Assembly: GCF_000737705.1 (NCBI RefSeq)
Contig: NZ_JPRH01000004.1
Location: forward strand, 372,001-436,000
DNA length: 64,000 bases
Source of the DNA: Chryseobacterium soli
GTDB taxonomy: Bacteria; Bacteroidota; Bacteroidia; Flavobacteriales; Weeksellaceae
Reading direction: 5' to 3'
This document shows positions 45,162 through 54,022 of the stretch, piece by piece. Position numbers and translations under genes: made by a program. Position 1 is the stretch's first letter. Each line of letters begins with the position of its first letter. Below the pieces are notes generated by a model. It ran no database searches, had not been told where the DNA came from, and saw nothing but the letters and a program-made list of their open reading frames with translations.

Positions 45162-48085
45162 GTGAAAAAAAACAAATTATTTCTTTCATTTTTATGTATA
45201 ATATTTTTTTGCTCTCTTTTTTCTGCACAAATTCCGGGGTTGGTAAACTATAATGAAGAGGACGGCTTAAACAGTTCATATACCTACCGCTTCAGCCAGG
45301 ATAATAACGGATTGATCTGGATAGGAAGCGATAATGGTTTATTCCGGTTTGACGGAAAGGAATTTAAGCAGTATACTAAAAAAAATGGACTGAAAAATAT
45401 TGAAGTCCTGTCATGTTTTCCTTTATCCAACGGAGAAATTTTTATCAGTCCTTTTTTAAGCGATTATGCATTTCTAAAAGATGGAAAGATCATCAATTCC
45501 GATGTTAATAAAGAGCTTAAAAAAATACATTTTAATTATAATCCCAACGTTTATATCCAAAATAATAATCTCTATCTGTATACTTCATACAATCCGGAGG
45601 CTATTTATGTTTATAGCAATGGAAAGATAAGCACTATTCCATTGTTTATCAAAAACGGCAATCCTTCCGGAATGTATTATGCATTTAACCTTGATCTTGC
45701 CAGCAACCTGATGTATTTTGTGGATGAAAATGCAAAAAAAAATATCGAAGCGTATAATATTATTACCCACAAGAGAACGGTATGCAATATCAGCTTAGAA
45801 AAAAATACCCCGGCTTACAGTAAAGGTAATTTTTATATATTCAGACATAATAATAAAGTTGAAGTTTATAAATTATATAATTCATTTTATTTTAAAAAGA
45901 TACAGTCTTTTTCTGTCCGTGAAAATATCCATCAGATTATCATTGATAAAAATTACAGAGTATGGCTGTGTCTTGAACAGGGAGGAGCGCTGTACTTTAA
46001 GCACTCTTTACTGGATAATGTGAATCTTTCCCATCCTATCAAATTTCTGGATAAGTATATCATCAATGATATTATGGTGGACAGAGACAACAACACCTGG
46101 TTTTCTACCCGAAATAACGGGATTTATTTTATTACTGAAAAGGCTTTAAACAACTATATTCATCTGCCGGTCTCTAACAACACCGATTACATCACTGCAA
46201 TCGAAAAAAATGGGAATACTATATTTTTAGGATATAATGAAGCAAAAAGCGGGATTTATCACGCTAATACCATAACAGATCTCGTCTTTGAAAAGGATCG
46301 AAAAATAGAACATAAAGCCATTTTCTCTGAAGGAAACACCACTATTTTCGGCTTAACAGGCAGTCTTATTCATTATAATACTACCTCTAAAAAAAGTTCC
46401 TTTTAAAAGAATATAGTTTAAAGAATTTACTTCCTTATACTCCGGGTTCTGTACTGATCTGTTCGAGTGAAGGACTTACAGCCTACAATTATCAAACCCG
46501 AACCTATGAAGAACTGGTAGAAAAAGAAAGAATGTACACTGCCCTGCTTTATGATAAAGACAGTCTTTTTACGGGAAGCTTCAAAGATCTTTATAAACTT
46601 AATACCCGGACAAAAAAGAAGAACCTTTTTCTGGAAGGATATTATTTTACGGATATCAAAAAATTAAGGCACAACCTGTATGTAGGCGCTACCAACCTCA
46701 GCGGAATTATTCTTTTTAATAACAGAAAGATCCTTCAGAAGATTACGGAAAACAATGGGTTGGCAACCAGCCACATCAAAAAGATAGAAATAGAAAACCA
46801 AAATGTATTTTGGGCCAGCACCAATTCCGGGTTAAGCAGAATTGAAATTAGGAATCAGGGTCTGAGGATCAACAATTTCACCCAGACGGACGGATTACCA
46901 TCGAATGTCATTGCAGGATGTGTGATAAAAGGAGATACTCTTTATGCAGGAACTTCGAAAGGGTTAGGAATTCTTTCCATCAAAAATTTATTGGCACAAC
47001 AAAAATTCATTGATAAAAAAGTCATTATCAATTCTGTGGTGATTGGCAATAAGGAGTTTTTCAATCTAAATACACCACTCGTAGGGAAAACACCTAACAA
47101 TGATATCACTTTTAATGTAAGCTTCCCGGATTACGCTTCACAAGGGAACATCAGCTATCAGTATACCATTGAAGGGCTCAGCGACGGCTGGCAGACCAGC
47201 AATTCTTCAAAAATAATCTTTAATGCTATTCCGCCCGGCACCTATACTTTTAAAGTGTTTGGGTTGGGCTATAACGGAAAACAGTCTTTTGCCTCTACAA
47301 ACCTGAGTTTTGAAATTAAACCTAAATTCTGGCAGACATGGTGGTTTAAACTGGTGCTCATTATTCTGGGATCTGCTGTTATATTTATTCTTATCACGTT
47401 ATATTTTCAGAAGAAACGAAATAAAAAACTGGAAACCCTTTATTACGAGAAGAAAATTGCAGAACTGGAGCTGCAGGCTATTAAAGCACAGATTAATCCT
47501 CATTTCATTTACAACTGCCTCAACTCTATTCAGTTTCTGCTGTATAAAAAAGACTATAAAGAGACGGAAAATTATTTAGATATTTTTGCCCAGATGATCC
47601 GGAAAACCCTCCATTATTCTGAAAAAACATTCATGCCGATCAAAGAGGAAATCGAATACCTGTCTTTATATCTTCATATGGAGCATCTTCGTTTAAAAGA
47701 TCAATTTGATTATAAAATAACGGTCTCAGAAGCAACCAATGAAAACTGGATCATCCCTTCCCTTCTGATACAGCCGTTTGTAGAAAATGCCATAAAGCAC
47801 GGTATCTCCAATATAAAAGACAGAAAAGGAAACATAGAGATTATATTCGATGTTACCGGCACATCACTGTGCATTACGGTTGAAGACAACGGCGTTGGAA
47901 TCGGCAGTAAAAACCACTCTTCCCCTAAACCTGATTCTTTTGGAGTCAAATTATCTCAAAAAAGGATCGAAACTTTTAAACAGCTTTTTGACATGCATAT
48001 TATGTTAGAGATTAATGATCTCCGTGAAAAAGAGCAGCGACCAGGAACCCAGATAAAACTTTATATTATACCTTATGAAAACTAA
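45162..48085 (+). pseudogene. Two-component propeller sensor histidine kinase, split by a -1 frameshift
   Basis: An N-terminal frame (GTG 45162 to TAA 46404) and a second frame (open from about 46391 to 48085, first ATG 46532) together encode one protein of about 970 residues. Order: signal peptide (ends F-S-A-Q), beta-propeller repeats (G-L-I-W-I-G-S-D-N-G-L-F, then W-F-S-T-R-N-N-G-I), Y_Y_Y-type domain (Y-Q-Y-T-I-E-G-L-S-D-G-W), a membrane helix (W-W-F-K-L-V-L-I-I-L-G), and a LytS-type kinase with phospho-acceptor H in I-N-P-H-F-I-Y-N and V-E-N-A-I-K-H-G-I. The break is in TCTAAAAAAAGTTCC (46386-46400), where one more A would restore the frame. It may be a true mutation, an assembly error in a homopolymer, or a slippage site. 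The C-terminal fragment keeps the helix and the kinase. Confidence 0.88.
46389..46396 (+). other. A7 run at the frameshift point
   Basis: Seven A then G. The upstream frame reads TCT AAA AAA AGT TCC TTT TAA and stops; slipping back one base on AAA gives AAA AAG TTC CTT TTA AAA and continues into the kinase half. The run is of the kind where RNA polymerase or ribosomes slip. Confidence 0.7.
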
Positions 48086-48806
48086 AATACAGGCATGCAT
48101 TATAGACGATGAACAAGATGGAAGAGATTACATCTCTCTTCTGTTAGAAAACGAATTTCCTGAAATAGAAAATGCATTTCAGGCATCCAGCGTAGAGGAA
48201 GCCTACATTTTTCTTTCTAAAAATTCACCTGAGATTCTTTTTTTAGATATCCAGCTAAAAGATGGTACTGCTTTCGATCTGCTTTCAAAGTTCAAAGAAA
48301 TAGATGCACAGATCATTTTCATCACGGCTTTTGAACATTTTGCCATCCAGGCCATTAAAAATGGTGCCGCCGATTATCTGCTGAAACCTATCAAAAAAAT
48401 AGATTTCATTATTGCCGTGAATAAAGCGTTAGATAATATCAAAAAAAATAAATCTTCAACGCCTGCCACTTTACACAAAAATAAAATCAGTCTTCCGACC
48501 CTTCAGGGTTTCAAGCTCACCGATATTAATGATATCATCCGCTGTGAAGCTGATTCCAGCTATACCACTTTTCATCTTACTGATAAAACCAAGATTATTG
48601 TTTCCAAAACGCTGCATGAATTTGAAGAATATCTTTATGATCATAATTTTTTCAGAATCCATCATAAACATCTGATCAATCTTTCCCATCTCAAAGAATA
48701 CATCAAAGGAAAAGGCGGACAGGTAATTATGGCAGATCAATCTGTACTGGATGTTTCCGTGCGTAAAAAAAATGATTTTTTATCTAAGATTGAAAATTTA
48801 GAGTAA
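48075..48806 (+). CDS. LytTR-family response regulator
   Basis: 243 residues. Receiver domain 1-120 with the acidic pair D11-D12, phospho-acceptor D58 in F-L-D-I-Q, and K at L-L-K-P-I; then a LytTR DNA-binding domain (about 145-243; F-F-R-I-H-H-K-H-L-I-N-L). It begins 11 bases before the end of the kinase frame, so it is the partner regulator of the LytS-type kinase and translation is coupled. Intact, which suggests that the kinase was functional at least until recently. Targets unknown. Confidence 0.94.
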   Translation: MKTKIQACIIDDEQDGRDYISLLLENEFPEIENAFQASSVEEAYIFLSKNSPEILFLDIQLKDGTAFDLLSKFKEIDAQIIFITAFEHFAIQAIKNGAADYLLKPIKKIDFIIAVNKALDNIKKNKSSTPATLHKNKISLPTLQGFKLTDINDIIRCEADSSYTTFHLTDKTKIIVSKTLHEFEEYLYDHNFFRIHHKHLINLSHLKEYIKGKGGQVIMADQSVLDVSVRKKNDFLSKIENLE

Positions 48807-48922
48807 TAGATTATGAGTAACCAATTTCATTTTGTATTCAGTACGGGGTAGTCTTTTTTATAGAATTTCTGCTTCTGATTATAAAAAATGAATTAAATTC
48901 GAAGTAATTAAAAAATCCTTTA

Positions 48923-50071
48923 ATGATACAACTTCCATTATCCAAACTTTCCAACATAGGAACCACTATATTCAGTCAGATGACCCAATTGGCGAACGAA
49001 AATGAGGCCATTAATCTCTCACAGGGATTCCCGGATTTCATGCCGGATCCTGAACTGCTGGATCATGTAGATTATTTCATTAAAAAAGGGTTTAACCAAT
49101 ATGCTCCGATGGGCGGAATGATCACTTTAAAGGAAGAAATTGCCAGAAAAATTGAAAACAGCCACCAGGCTATTTATCATCCGGACTCAGAAATTACAGT
49201 AACTGCAGGGGGAACTCAAGCTATTTTCACAGCGGTAGCCACTTTCGTTAAAAAAGATGATGAAGTGATTATTTTTGAACCGGCCTACGACTGCTATGAA
49301 CCTACGGTAGAACTCTTCGGCGGAATTATAAAACGCTTTGAAATGAAAGCCCCGGATTATACGATCGACTGGACAGCCGTAAAAAATCTGGTAACCGATA
49401 AAACTAAAATGATCATCCTGAACAATCCTAATAATCCATCGGGTAAAATTTTAACAGAGCATGATATTCAGGAGCTTATTTCCATTGTAAAAGGAACTTC
49501 CATCCTTATTTTAAGTGATGAAGTCTATGAAAATATTGTTTTTGACGGAAAACAGCACTTAAGCATCGCAAAATATCCGGAACTGAAGGAAAGAAGCCTC
49601 CTGGTAGCTTCATTCGGGAAACTTTTTCATGTCACGGGCTGGAAAATCGGCTATTGTGCTGCTCCTAAGGTGCTGACAGATGAATTCAGAAAAATCCATC
49701 AGTTCAATGTATTTTCTGTTAATACTCCTATGCAATTGGCGTTGGCGGCCTACATGAAAAATGAGGATCATTACAATCATCTAAGCCAGTTCTTTCAGGA
49801 AAAAAGAGATTTTTTAAGAAAAGGCCTTGCCGGAACTTCTTTTGAACTTCTGGATTGTGAAGGAACTTATTTCCAGGCTTTGAAATATGATAAAATATCG
49901 GATAAAAATGATTTTGATTTCGCCAGCGAGCTCACTATCACTCACAAAGTAGCCAGTGTTCCTTTTTCATCTTTTTATAAAAATAAACTGAATGAGCATG
50001 TGATCCGTTTATGTTTTGCAAAGAAACAGGAGACACTGGAAAAGGCTATTGAGAATTTATCAAAAATCTGA
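48923..50071 (+). CDS. PLP-dependent class I/II aminotransferase (methionine/kynurenine type)
   Basis: 382 residues. PLP lysine K233 in S-F-G-K233-L-F-H-V-T-G-W-K-I-G-Y, N-N-P-N-N-P-S-G-K (168-176), and D199 of S-D-E-V-Y-E. The start S-Q-G-F-P-D-F and Q-Y-A-P-M-G-G are typical of the YbdL/KAT-like subgroup, whose members use methionine, glutamine or kynurenine with a 2-oxo acid. Specificity cannot be set from sequence. Monocistronic, convergent with the cardiolipin synthase gene with only 7 bases between the stops. Confidence 0.93.
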   Translation: MIQLPLSKLSNIGTTIFSQMTQLANENEAINLSQGFPDFMPDPELLDHVDYFIKKGFNQYAPMGGMITLKEEIARKIENSHQAIYHPDSEITVTAGGTQAIFTAVATFVKKDDEVIIFEPAYDCYEPTVELFGGIIKRFEMKAPDYTIDWTAVKNLVTDKTKMIILNNPNNPSGKILTEHDIQELISIVKGTSILILSDEVYENIVFDGKQHLSIAKYPELKERSLLVASFGKLFHVTGWKIGYCAAPKVLTDEFRKIHQFNVFSVNTPMQLALAAYMKNEDHYNHLSQFFQEKRDFLRKGLAGTSFELLDCEGTYFQALKYDKISDKNDFDFASELTITHKVASVPFSSFYKNKLNEHVIRLCFAKKQETLEKAIENLSKI

Positions 50072-50078
50072 TACATTT

Positions 50079-51545
50079 TTATATCAACGGGGAAAGAAGT
50101 CTGGCCAGATGCTCGAAAAACACTTTGTAACCAGGCCTTTTTCTCCAGTCTTCAAGAAGAATTTCTTCACAGTCTTCCATGTCTTCTATGAATACATTAT
50201 TGAGCTGCTGATTGATTTCGGTATCAAAAATAAGGGCATTGACCTCAAAATTCAGTTCCTGGCTTCGGGCATCCATATTGGCGGTTCCTACACAGGAAAA
50301 ATTGCCGTCAACAATCATTGTTTTAGCATGAATAAATCCTTTTTTGTAAAAGAAAATCCGGACTTTATTTTCTAAAAGTTCTTCATAATAAGAATACGCG
50401 GCGGCATTGACTACTACAGAATCACCGGATTTAGGAACCATCAGCCTTACATCTAATCCTGAAAGAGCAACCTGTTTGATCGCATTCAGAACCGTTTCAA
50501 CAGGAATAAAGTAAGGCGTTACCAGATACACTTTTTCTTTGGCAGAAAGAATCGCTGCATTGGTGCTGAGCATAATCGATGGCTGGGTATCAGGTCCGCT
50601 GGCTGCCGTCTGAACGATTGTTTTTCCAAAATCTTTATCTTTAAAATCAAAATATTTCTCTGAGAGCTCAGGAAGCTTTTCAGCCGCAAAAGTCCAGTTG
50701 CTCAAAAATAAAAACTGGAAGTAAAAAACGGCTTCCCCTTGTATATATAGATGCATATCACGCCAGTACTGTTTGGAATTAGGGTTGATATATTTATCAG
50801 AAACATTGATTCCTCCTGTGAAAACCTCTGCCCCATCCACAATAATAATCTTTCTGTGATCCCTGTAATTCACTCGGTTTGCAAAGATCCTGAATGTAAT
50901 TTTGTTTACTGGTAATACCTCAATTCCGGCTGCTTTCAATCTTTTCAGTAATTTTTTACCGATTTTACCGCTACCCATGTCGTCATAAAGAAAACGAACC
51001 GTAACACCTTCTCTGGCTTTTTCTATCAGCAGATCCGCCAGCCTGTTTCCTATTTCATCGTTATCATAAATGTAATATTCAAGATGGATATGATGTTTTG
51101 CCCGTTGAAGCACTTCAAAAACTTTTGCAAATTTTCCTTCGCCATTGATAAGAAGTTCTACATGATTTCTTTGGGACAACGGTGAGTTGCCAGCATTGTA
51201 TAAATAATTGATGGTTGTTGTAAAGTTCTCTACTTCATCAACTCTGTTTTCCAGGGTTGTATAATGTGTTTTCTGAATATATTTCTTTACCGCAGCATAG
51301 ATTTCTTTATTCTGCTCAACCTTAAAGGTGTAAAATTTTTTCTTCCGGTAATTAACTCCAAAAACAAAATAAATAATAATTCCGGCAACGGGCAGAAAGA
51401 TGATCAGCATCAGATAAGCCAGCGTCTTACTGGTGGTTTTGGTATCCATAATGATCCTTCCCGCAAGGAAAAACACCCCAATGAGATACAGGATCTCAAG
51501 GCCCGGCAAGATGTATGGAAACTGACTGAGAAATTCTTTAATCAT
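50079..51545 (-). CDS. cls: Cardiolipin synthase (phospholipase D superfamily)
   Basis: 488 residues. Two N-terminal membrane helices (about 14-32 and 43-63) and two HKD motifs: H230-R-K232-I-I-I-V-D237 and H406-A-K408-T-M-I-V-D413, each followed by the G-G-I-N/G-T-A-N segment. It condenses two phosphatidylglycerols to cardiolipin at the inner membrane. Length and arrangement are normal. Confidence 0.95.
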   Translation of the reverse strand: MIKEFLSQFPYILPGLEILYLIGVFFLAGRIIMDTKTTSKTLAYLMLIIFLPVAGIIIYFVFGVNYRKKKFYTFKVEQNKEIYAAVKKYIQKTHYTTLENRVDEVENFTTTINYLYNAGNSPLSQRNHVELLINGEGKFAKVFEVLQRAKHHIHLEYYIYDNDEIGNRLADLLIEKAREGVTVRFLYDDMGSGKIGKKLLKRLKAAGIEVLPVNKITFRIFANRVNYRDHRKIIIVDGAEVFTGGINVSDKYINPNSKQYWRDMHLYIQGEAVFYFQFLFLSNWTFAAEKLPELSEKYFDFKDKDFGKTIVQTAASGPDTQPSIMLSTNAAILSAKEKVYLVTPYFIPVETVLNAIKQVALSGLDVRLMVPKSGDSVVVNAAAYSYYEELLENKVRIFFYKKGFIHAKTMIVDGNFSCVGTANMDARSQELNFEVNALIFDTEINQQLNNVFIEDMEDCEEILLEDWRKRPGYKVFFEHLARLLSPLI

Positions 51546-51601
51546 AATCTAAAATCCTTTAAAAAATGTATTTCGGATCTGTTCTTTTAAAGGTAATAAA
51601 A

Positions 51602-51624
51602 AAGCAGTAGAAATTCTACTGCTT
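51602..51624 (-). terminator. Terminator of the SDR gene
   Basis: AAGCAGTAGAA/TTCTACTGCTT stem with a one-base centre, followed in the minus direction by six T. Confidence 0.85.
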
Positions 51625-51650
51625 GTATAGGGTTCGGATACTTTGTTATA

Positions 51651-52415
51651 TTATAAAAACATGCCGCCTGAAGCTTCTATTCTCTGGCCATTGATCCAGC
51701 CTGCGTCATCGGTACATAAAAATGCAACAATCCCCCCGATATCATCTGGAAGTCCGGCTCTACCTAATGCCGTAATGGTTGAAATCATTGAATTAACTTG
51801 TTGATCATCTCTTGTTCTTCCGCCGCCAAAATCAGTTTCAATAGCTCCGGGAGCAATGACATTGGCTTTTATTCTTCTCGGTCCTAATTCTTTTGCCATA
51901 TATTTGGTCAGCATTTCAACACCGGCCTTGATAGATCCATATACCGAAGAACCAGGCAATGCAAATCTTGCTAATCCTGAAGAAATATTAATAATTCCCC
52001 CGCCGTCATTAATGAAAGGCAATAGTTTCTGAGTCAGGAAGAATACGCCTTTAAAATGAATATCTACGATATCATCAAGCTGTTCCTCCGTTGTTTCCGT
52101 AATAGGTGAATATAATGCCGTACCTGCATTATTCACAAGAAAATCAATATTCGTACTACCTGTATTTTCCTGCAAGTGGCTGGTTACGTTTTTTACAAAT
52201 GCCTCGAAGCTTTTGGTATCTTTGGTGTCTAACTGAAAAGCAACAGCTTTTCTTCCCAATGTCTTTATCTCTTCTACGACTGCATCCGCCTCTTCTTTAC
52301 TGCTTTTATAGGTAATGATAACATCAAGACCTTTCTGTGCCACTTTTAGGGCTGCATTTTTTCCTAATCCACGGCTTCCGCCTGTTATCAATGCTATTTT
52401 TGTTTTTGTTTCCAT
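51651..52415 (-). CDS. Short-chain dehydrogenase/reductase
   Basis: 254 residues, classical SDR. Cofactor motif T-G-G-S-R-G-L-G (11-18), N-N-A-G (95-98), catalytic S145/S146, Y159 and K163 (Y-G-S-I-K). The acidic or basic residue choice after beta-2 (Y-K-S-S-K) suggests NADPH. Substrate unknown. Its closest neighbour is the AraC regulator 88 bases upstream on the same strand, which may control it; in many Bacteroidota an AraC gene sits beside an SDR of this type. Confidence 0.92.
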   Translation of the reverse strand: METKTKIALITGGSRGLGKNAALKVAQKGLDVIITYKSSKEEADAVVEEIKTLGRKAVAFQLDTKDTKSFEAFVKNVTSHLQENTGSTNIDFLVNNAGTALYSPITETTEEQLDDIVDIHFKGVFFLTQKLLPFINDGGGIINISSGLARFALPGSSVYGSIKAGVEMLTKYMAKELGPRRIKANVIAPGAIETDFGGGRTRDDQQVNSMISTITALGRAGLPDDIGGIVAFLCTDDAGWINGQRIEASGGMFL

Positions 52416-52454
52416 TTTTTTTGATTAATTTAATGATACAAAGTTGAACAATTT

Positions 52455-52462
52455 CAAAGGTA
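52455..52462 (-). promoter_or_regulatory. -7 box of the SDR gene
   Basis: TACCTTTG on the minus strand, about 40 bases before the SDR ATG, so the gene can be transcribed apart from the AraC gene. Confidence 0.45.
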
Positions 52463-52503
52463 ACCTGTTTGCTTGAATCAATCTGAAATTTGCAAAATTC
52501 AAA

Positions 52504-53442
52504 TCATGAGCGGAATTCAAGCGGAGTGAATGATGTTTTTCGTTTAAAGAAATTGGAAAAGTGGGCAATTTCCTCAAATCCTAATGCATAGGATATCTCA
52601 GAAACATTCCATTTTGTTTGTCTCAGAAGGATTTTTGCTTCCTGAATCAGACGGTCTGCAATCAGTTCTGTAGTCGTTTTTCCTGTGTTTTCTTTGAGCT
52701 TTTTATTTAAATAGTTCACATGTACCGCCAGTCTTCCTGCATAATCTTTTGCCGTTTTCAGCTGCAGTCTTTGGTCGGAGGATTCAATCGGGAATTGTCT
52801 TTCCAACAATTCTATAAATAAAGAAACGACTCTGAGTGATGCATCATTTGAAGTGGAAAGCTTGGCTGCAGGCTGCAGCTTCTGTCCGTAATGGATAAGT
52901 TCCAGCACATAATTTCTGATGAGATCATATTTAAACAGATAATCGGAAGCAATCTCTTTTTTAATTTTTGCAAAAAGCTGCTCGATCTCCACAGCGAGTT
53001 CATCATCAATTTCAAATAAAGGAATATTCCCCGGCTGGAATATGGGTAATTCTTCAAGAGACGCCTGGGACTGGGATTTAATGAAAAAATCTTCTGTAAA
53101 TACACAGAAACTTCCCGACTGGTTTGGATCTTCGGGAACCCAATGATAAGGAACTTTTGGCGTAGCAAATAATAAAGCATTCTGTTTGATCTGTACTATT
53201 TTATCTGCATATTCTGCCCTATTTTTCCCTCTAATAAGGCTTATTTTATAATATTTCCTTCTGTTATAGGGCATTTCAGAAGTTGTTCTGGCTTTTTCGA
53301 TGGTCTGGGCAATATCAAAAACATTGAAATGCCCAATATCTTTATGAAGTCCTGTAGGAAAAATACTTTCGAGATCTTTCCCCAGCTTTGCGGCCATCTC
53401 CCGATAGAAATCCTCAAGAGAAGTACGGGTTATATTTTCCAT
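52504..53442 (-). CDS. AraC-family transcriptional regulator
   Basis: 312 residues. An N-terminal cupin-like sensor domain (about 20-170; F-N-V-F-D-I-A, then Y-H-W-V-P-E-D-P) is followed by a linker and two C-terminal helix-turn-helix motifs (Y-L-N-K-K-L-K-E-N-T-G-K-T-T-T-E-L, then N-V-S-E-I-S-Y-A-L-G-F-E-E and H-F-S-N-F-F-K-R). A likely target is the SDR gene next to it. It is divergent from the first peptide cassette, 143 bases away. Confidence 0.93.
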   Translation of the reverse strand: MENITRTSLEDFYREMAAKLGKDLESIFPTGLHKDIGHFNVFDIAQTIEKARTTSEMPYNRRKYYKISLIRGKNRAEYADKIVQIKQNALLFATPKVPYHWVPEDPNQSGSFCVFTEDFFIKSQSQASLEELPIFQPGNIPLFEIDDELAVEIEQLFAKIKKEIASDYLFKYDLIRNYVLELIHYGQKLQPAAKLSTSNDASLRVVSLFIELLERQFPIESSDQRLQLKTAKDYAGRLAVHVNYLNKKLKENTGKTTTELIADRLIQEAKILLRQTKWNVSEISYALGFEEIAHFSNFFKRKTSFTPLEFRS

Positions 53443-53461
53443 GATGGTGATTTGTATGATT

Positions 53462-53469
53462 CAAATATA
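53462..53469 (-). promoter_or_regulatory. -7 box of the AraC gene
   Basis: TATATTTG on the minus strand, 19 bases before the ATG at 53442. Confidence 0.5.
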
Positions 53470-53535
53470 CGAAGCTTCAGATATATGAAAGAAAATAATT
53501 TTTCATCCATTTTTTCTTTACGCAGTGATATATTC

Positions 53536-53580
53536 AATTATTTTATCTACCTTAGTTATTAGCTAACTCACTAAAAATCA
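53536..53580 (+). promoter_or_regulatory. Peptide-cassette promoter and 5' leader, copy 1
   Basis: 45-base block ending 5 bases before the ATG of peptide 1. It contains AATTATTTT, a TACCTTAG box (one base from TAnnTTTG) and the leader segment CTAACTCACTAAAAATCA. An almost identical block precedes peptide 3 at 55352-55395. Confidence 0.6.
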
Positions 53581-53585
53581 TTACC

Positions 53586-53753
53586 ATGAAAAATCAAAAG
53601 GTACAAAAAGGGAAGAAACTAAACAAAAAAGAACTGAGAGTGATTACCGGCGGACGAATAGACTGCATCGATCCTATGACAGGAAACTGTAAGCAAATAT
53701 CAAAAGGCTGCGCACAGATTCAATGCCAGCCGACACTGGAACCTATTGAATAA
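53586..53753 (+). CDS. Double-glycine leader peptide, bacteriocin-like (peptide 1)
   Basis: 55 residues, in-frame ATG 53586. Residues 1-23 are a leader: G9-K-K-L-N-K-K-E-L17, then V-I-T-G22-G23. The core of 32 residues carries Cys at 27, 35, 42 and 47, in C-I-D-P-M-T-G-N-C and S-K-G-C-A-Q-I-Q-C-Q-P. Short proteins with this leader occur widely in Chryseobacterium and are usually labelled bacteriocin-like; a C39-type ABC exporter would be expected to cut after Gly23. No role has been shown and no exporter is visible here. Peptide 2 is 46 bases downstream and probably on the same transcript. Confidence 0.85.
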   Translation: MKNQKVQKGKKLNKKELRVITGGRIDCIDPMTGNCKQISKGCAQIQCQPTLEPIE

Positions 53754-53799
53754 TTTTTCATTACATTCTTATTTACTAAACCATCTAAAATTAAAAAAT

Positions 53800-53961
53800 A
53801 TGCAAATTACAGACTTACAAAACGGTAAAAAATTAAACAAAAAACAATTAAGATCCGTGAATGGCGGATTAATGATGTGCATTGATCCTAAAACTAACGG
53901 ATGCAGGATCATATCCAAAGGCTGTGCTGATCCTCAATGCAGGCCGGATTTAATTCCATAA
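53800..53961 (+). CDS. Double-glycine leader peptide, bacteriocin-like (peptide 2)
   Basis: 53 residues from ATG 53800. A longer frame begins at 53746 inside the end of peptide 1, but the leader pattern fixes the start: N-G9-K-K-L-N-K-K-Q-L17-R-S-V-N-G22-G23 aligns position by position with peptide 1. Cys at 27, 35, 42 and 47 as in peptide 1 (C-I-D-P-K-T-N-G-C, S-K-G-C-A-D-P-Q-C-R-P). The core differs from peptide 1 mainly at charged and terminal residues. It is followed by a terminator with stem AAAAATACCATTC. Confidence 0.87.
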   Translation: MQITDLQNGKKLNKKQLRSVNGGLMMCIDPKTNGCRIISKGCADPQCRPDLIP

Positions 53962-53980
53962 AGACAACATCACTCCCATA

Positions 53981-54012
53981 AAAAATACCATTCCTGACAG
54001 AATGGTATTTTT
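53981..54012. terminator. Terminator of peptide cassette 1
   Basis: AAAAATACCATTC/GAATGGTATTTTT, 13 perfect pairs with a 6-base loop. The inner stem TACCATTC/GAATGGTA is the same as in the terminator of cassette 2. A and T flanks also allow it to serve the convergent nitronate monooxygenase gene. Confidence 0.88.
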
Positions 54013-54022
54013 GTTTATTATT

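Noticed and set aside
50016..50375. Open frame of 119 codons on the plus strand at the end of the aminotransferase gene
   Set aside because: It overlaps the true aminotransferase end and the antisense of the cardiolipin synthase C-terminus; its composition is that of an antisense shadow.
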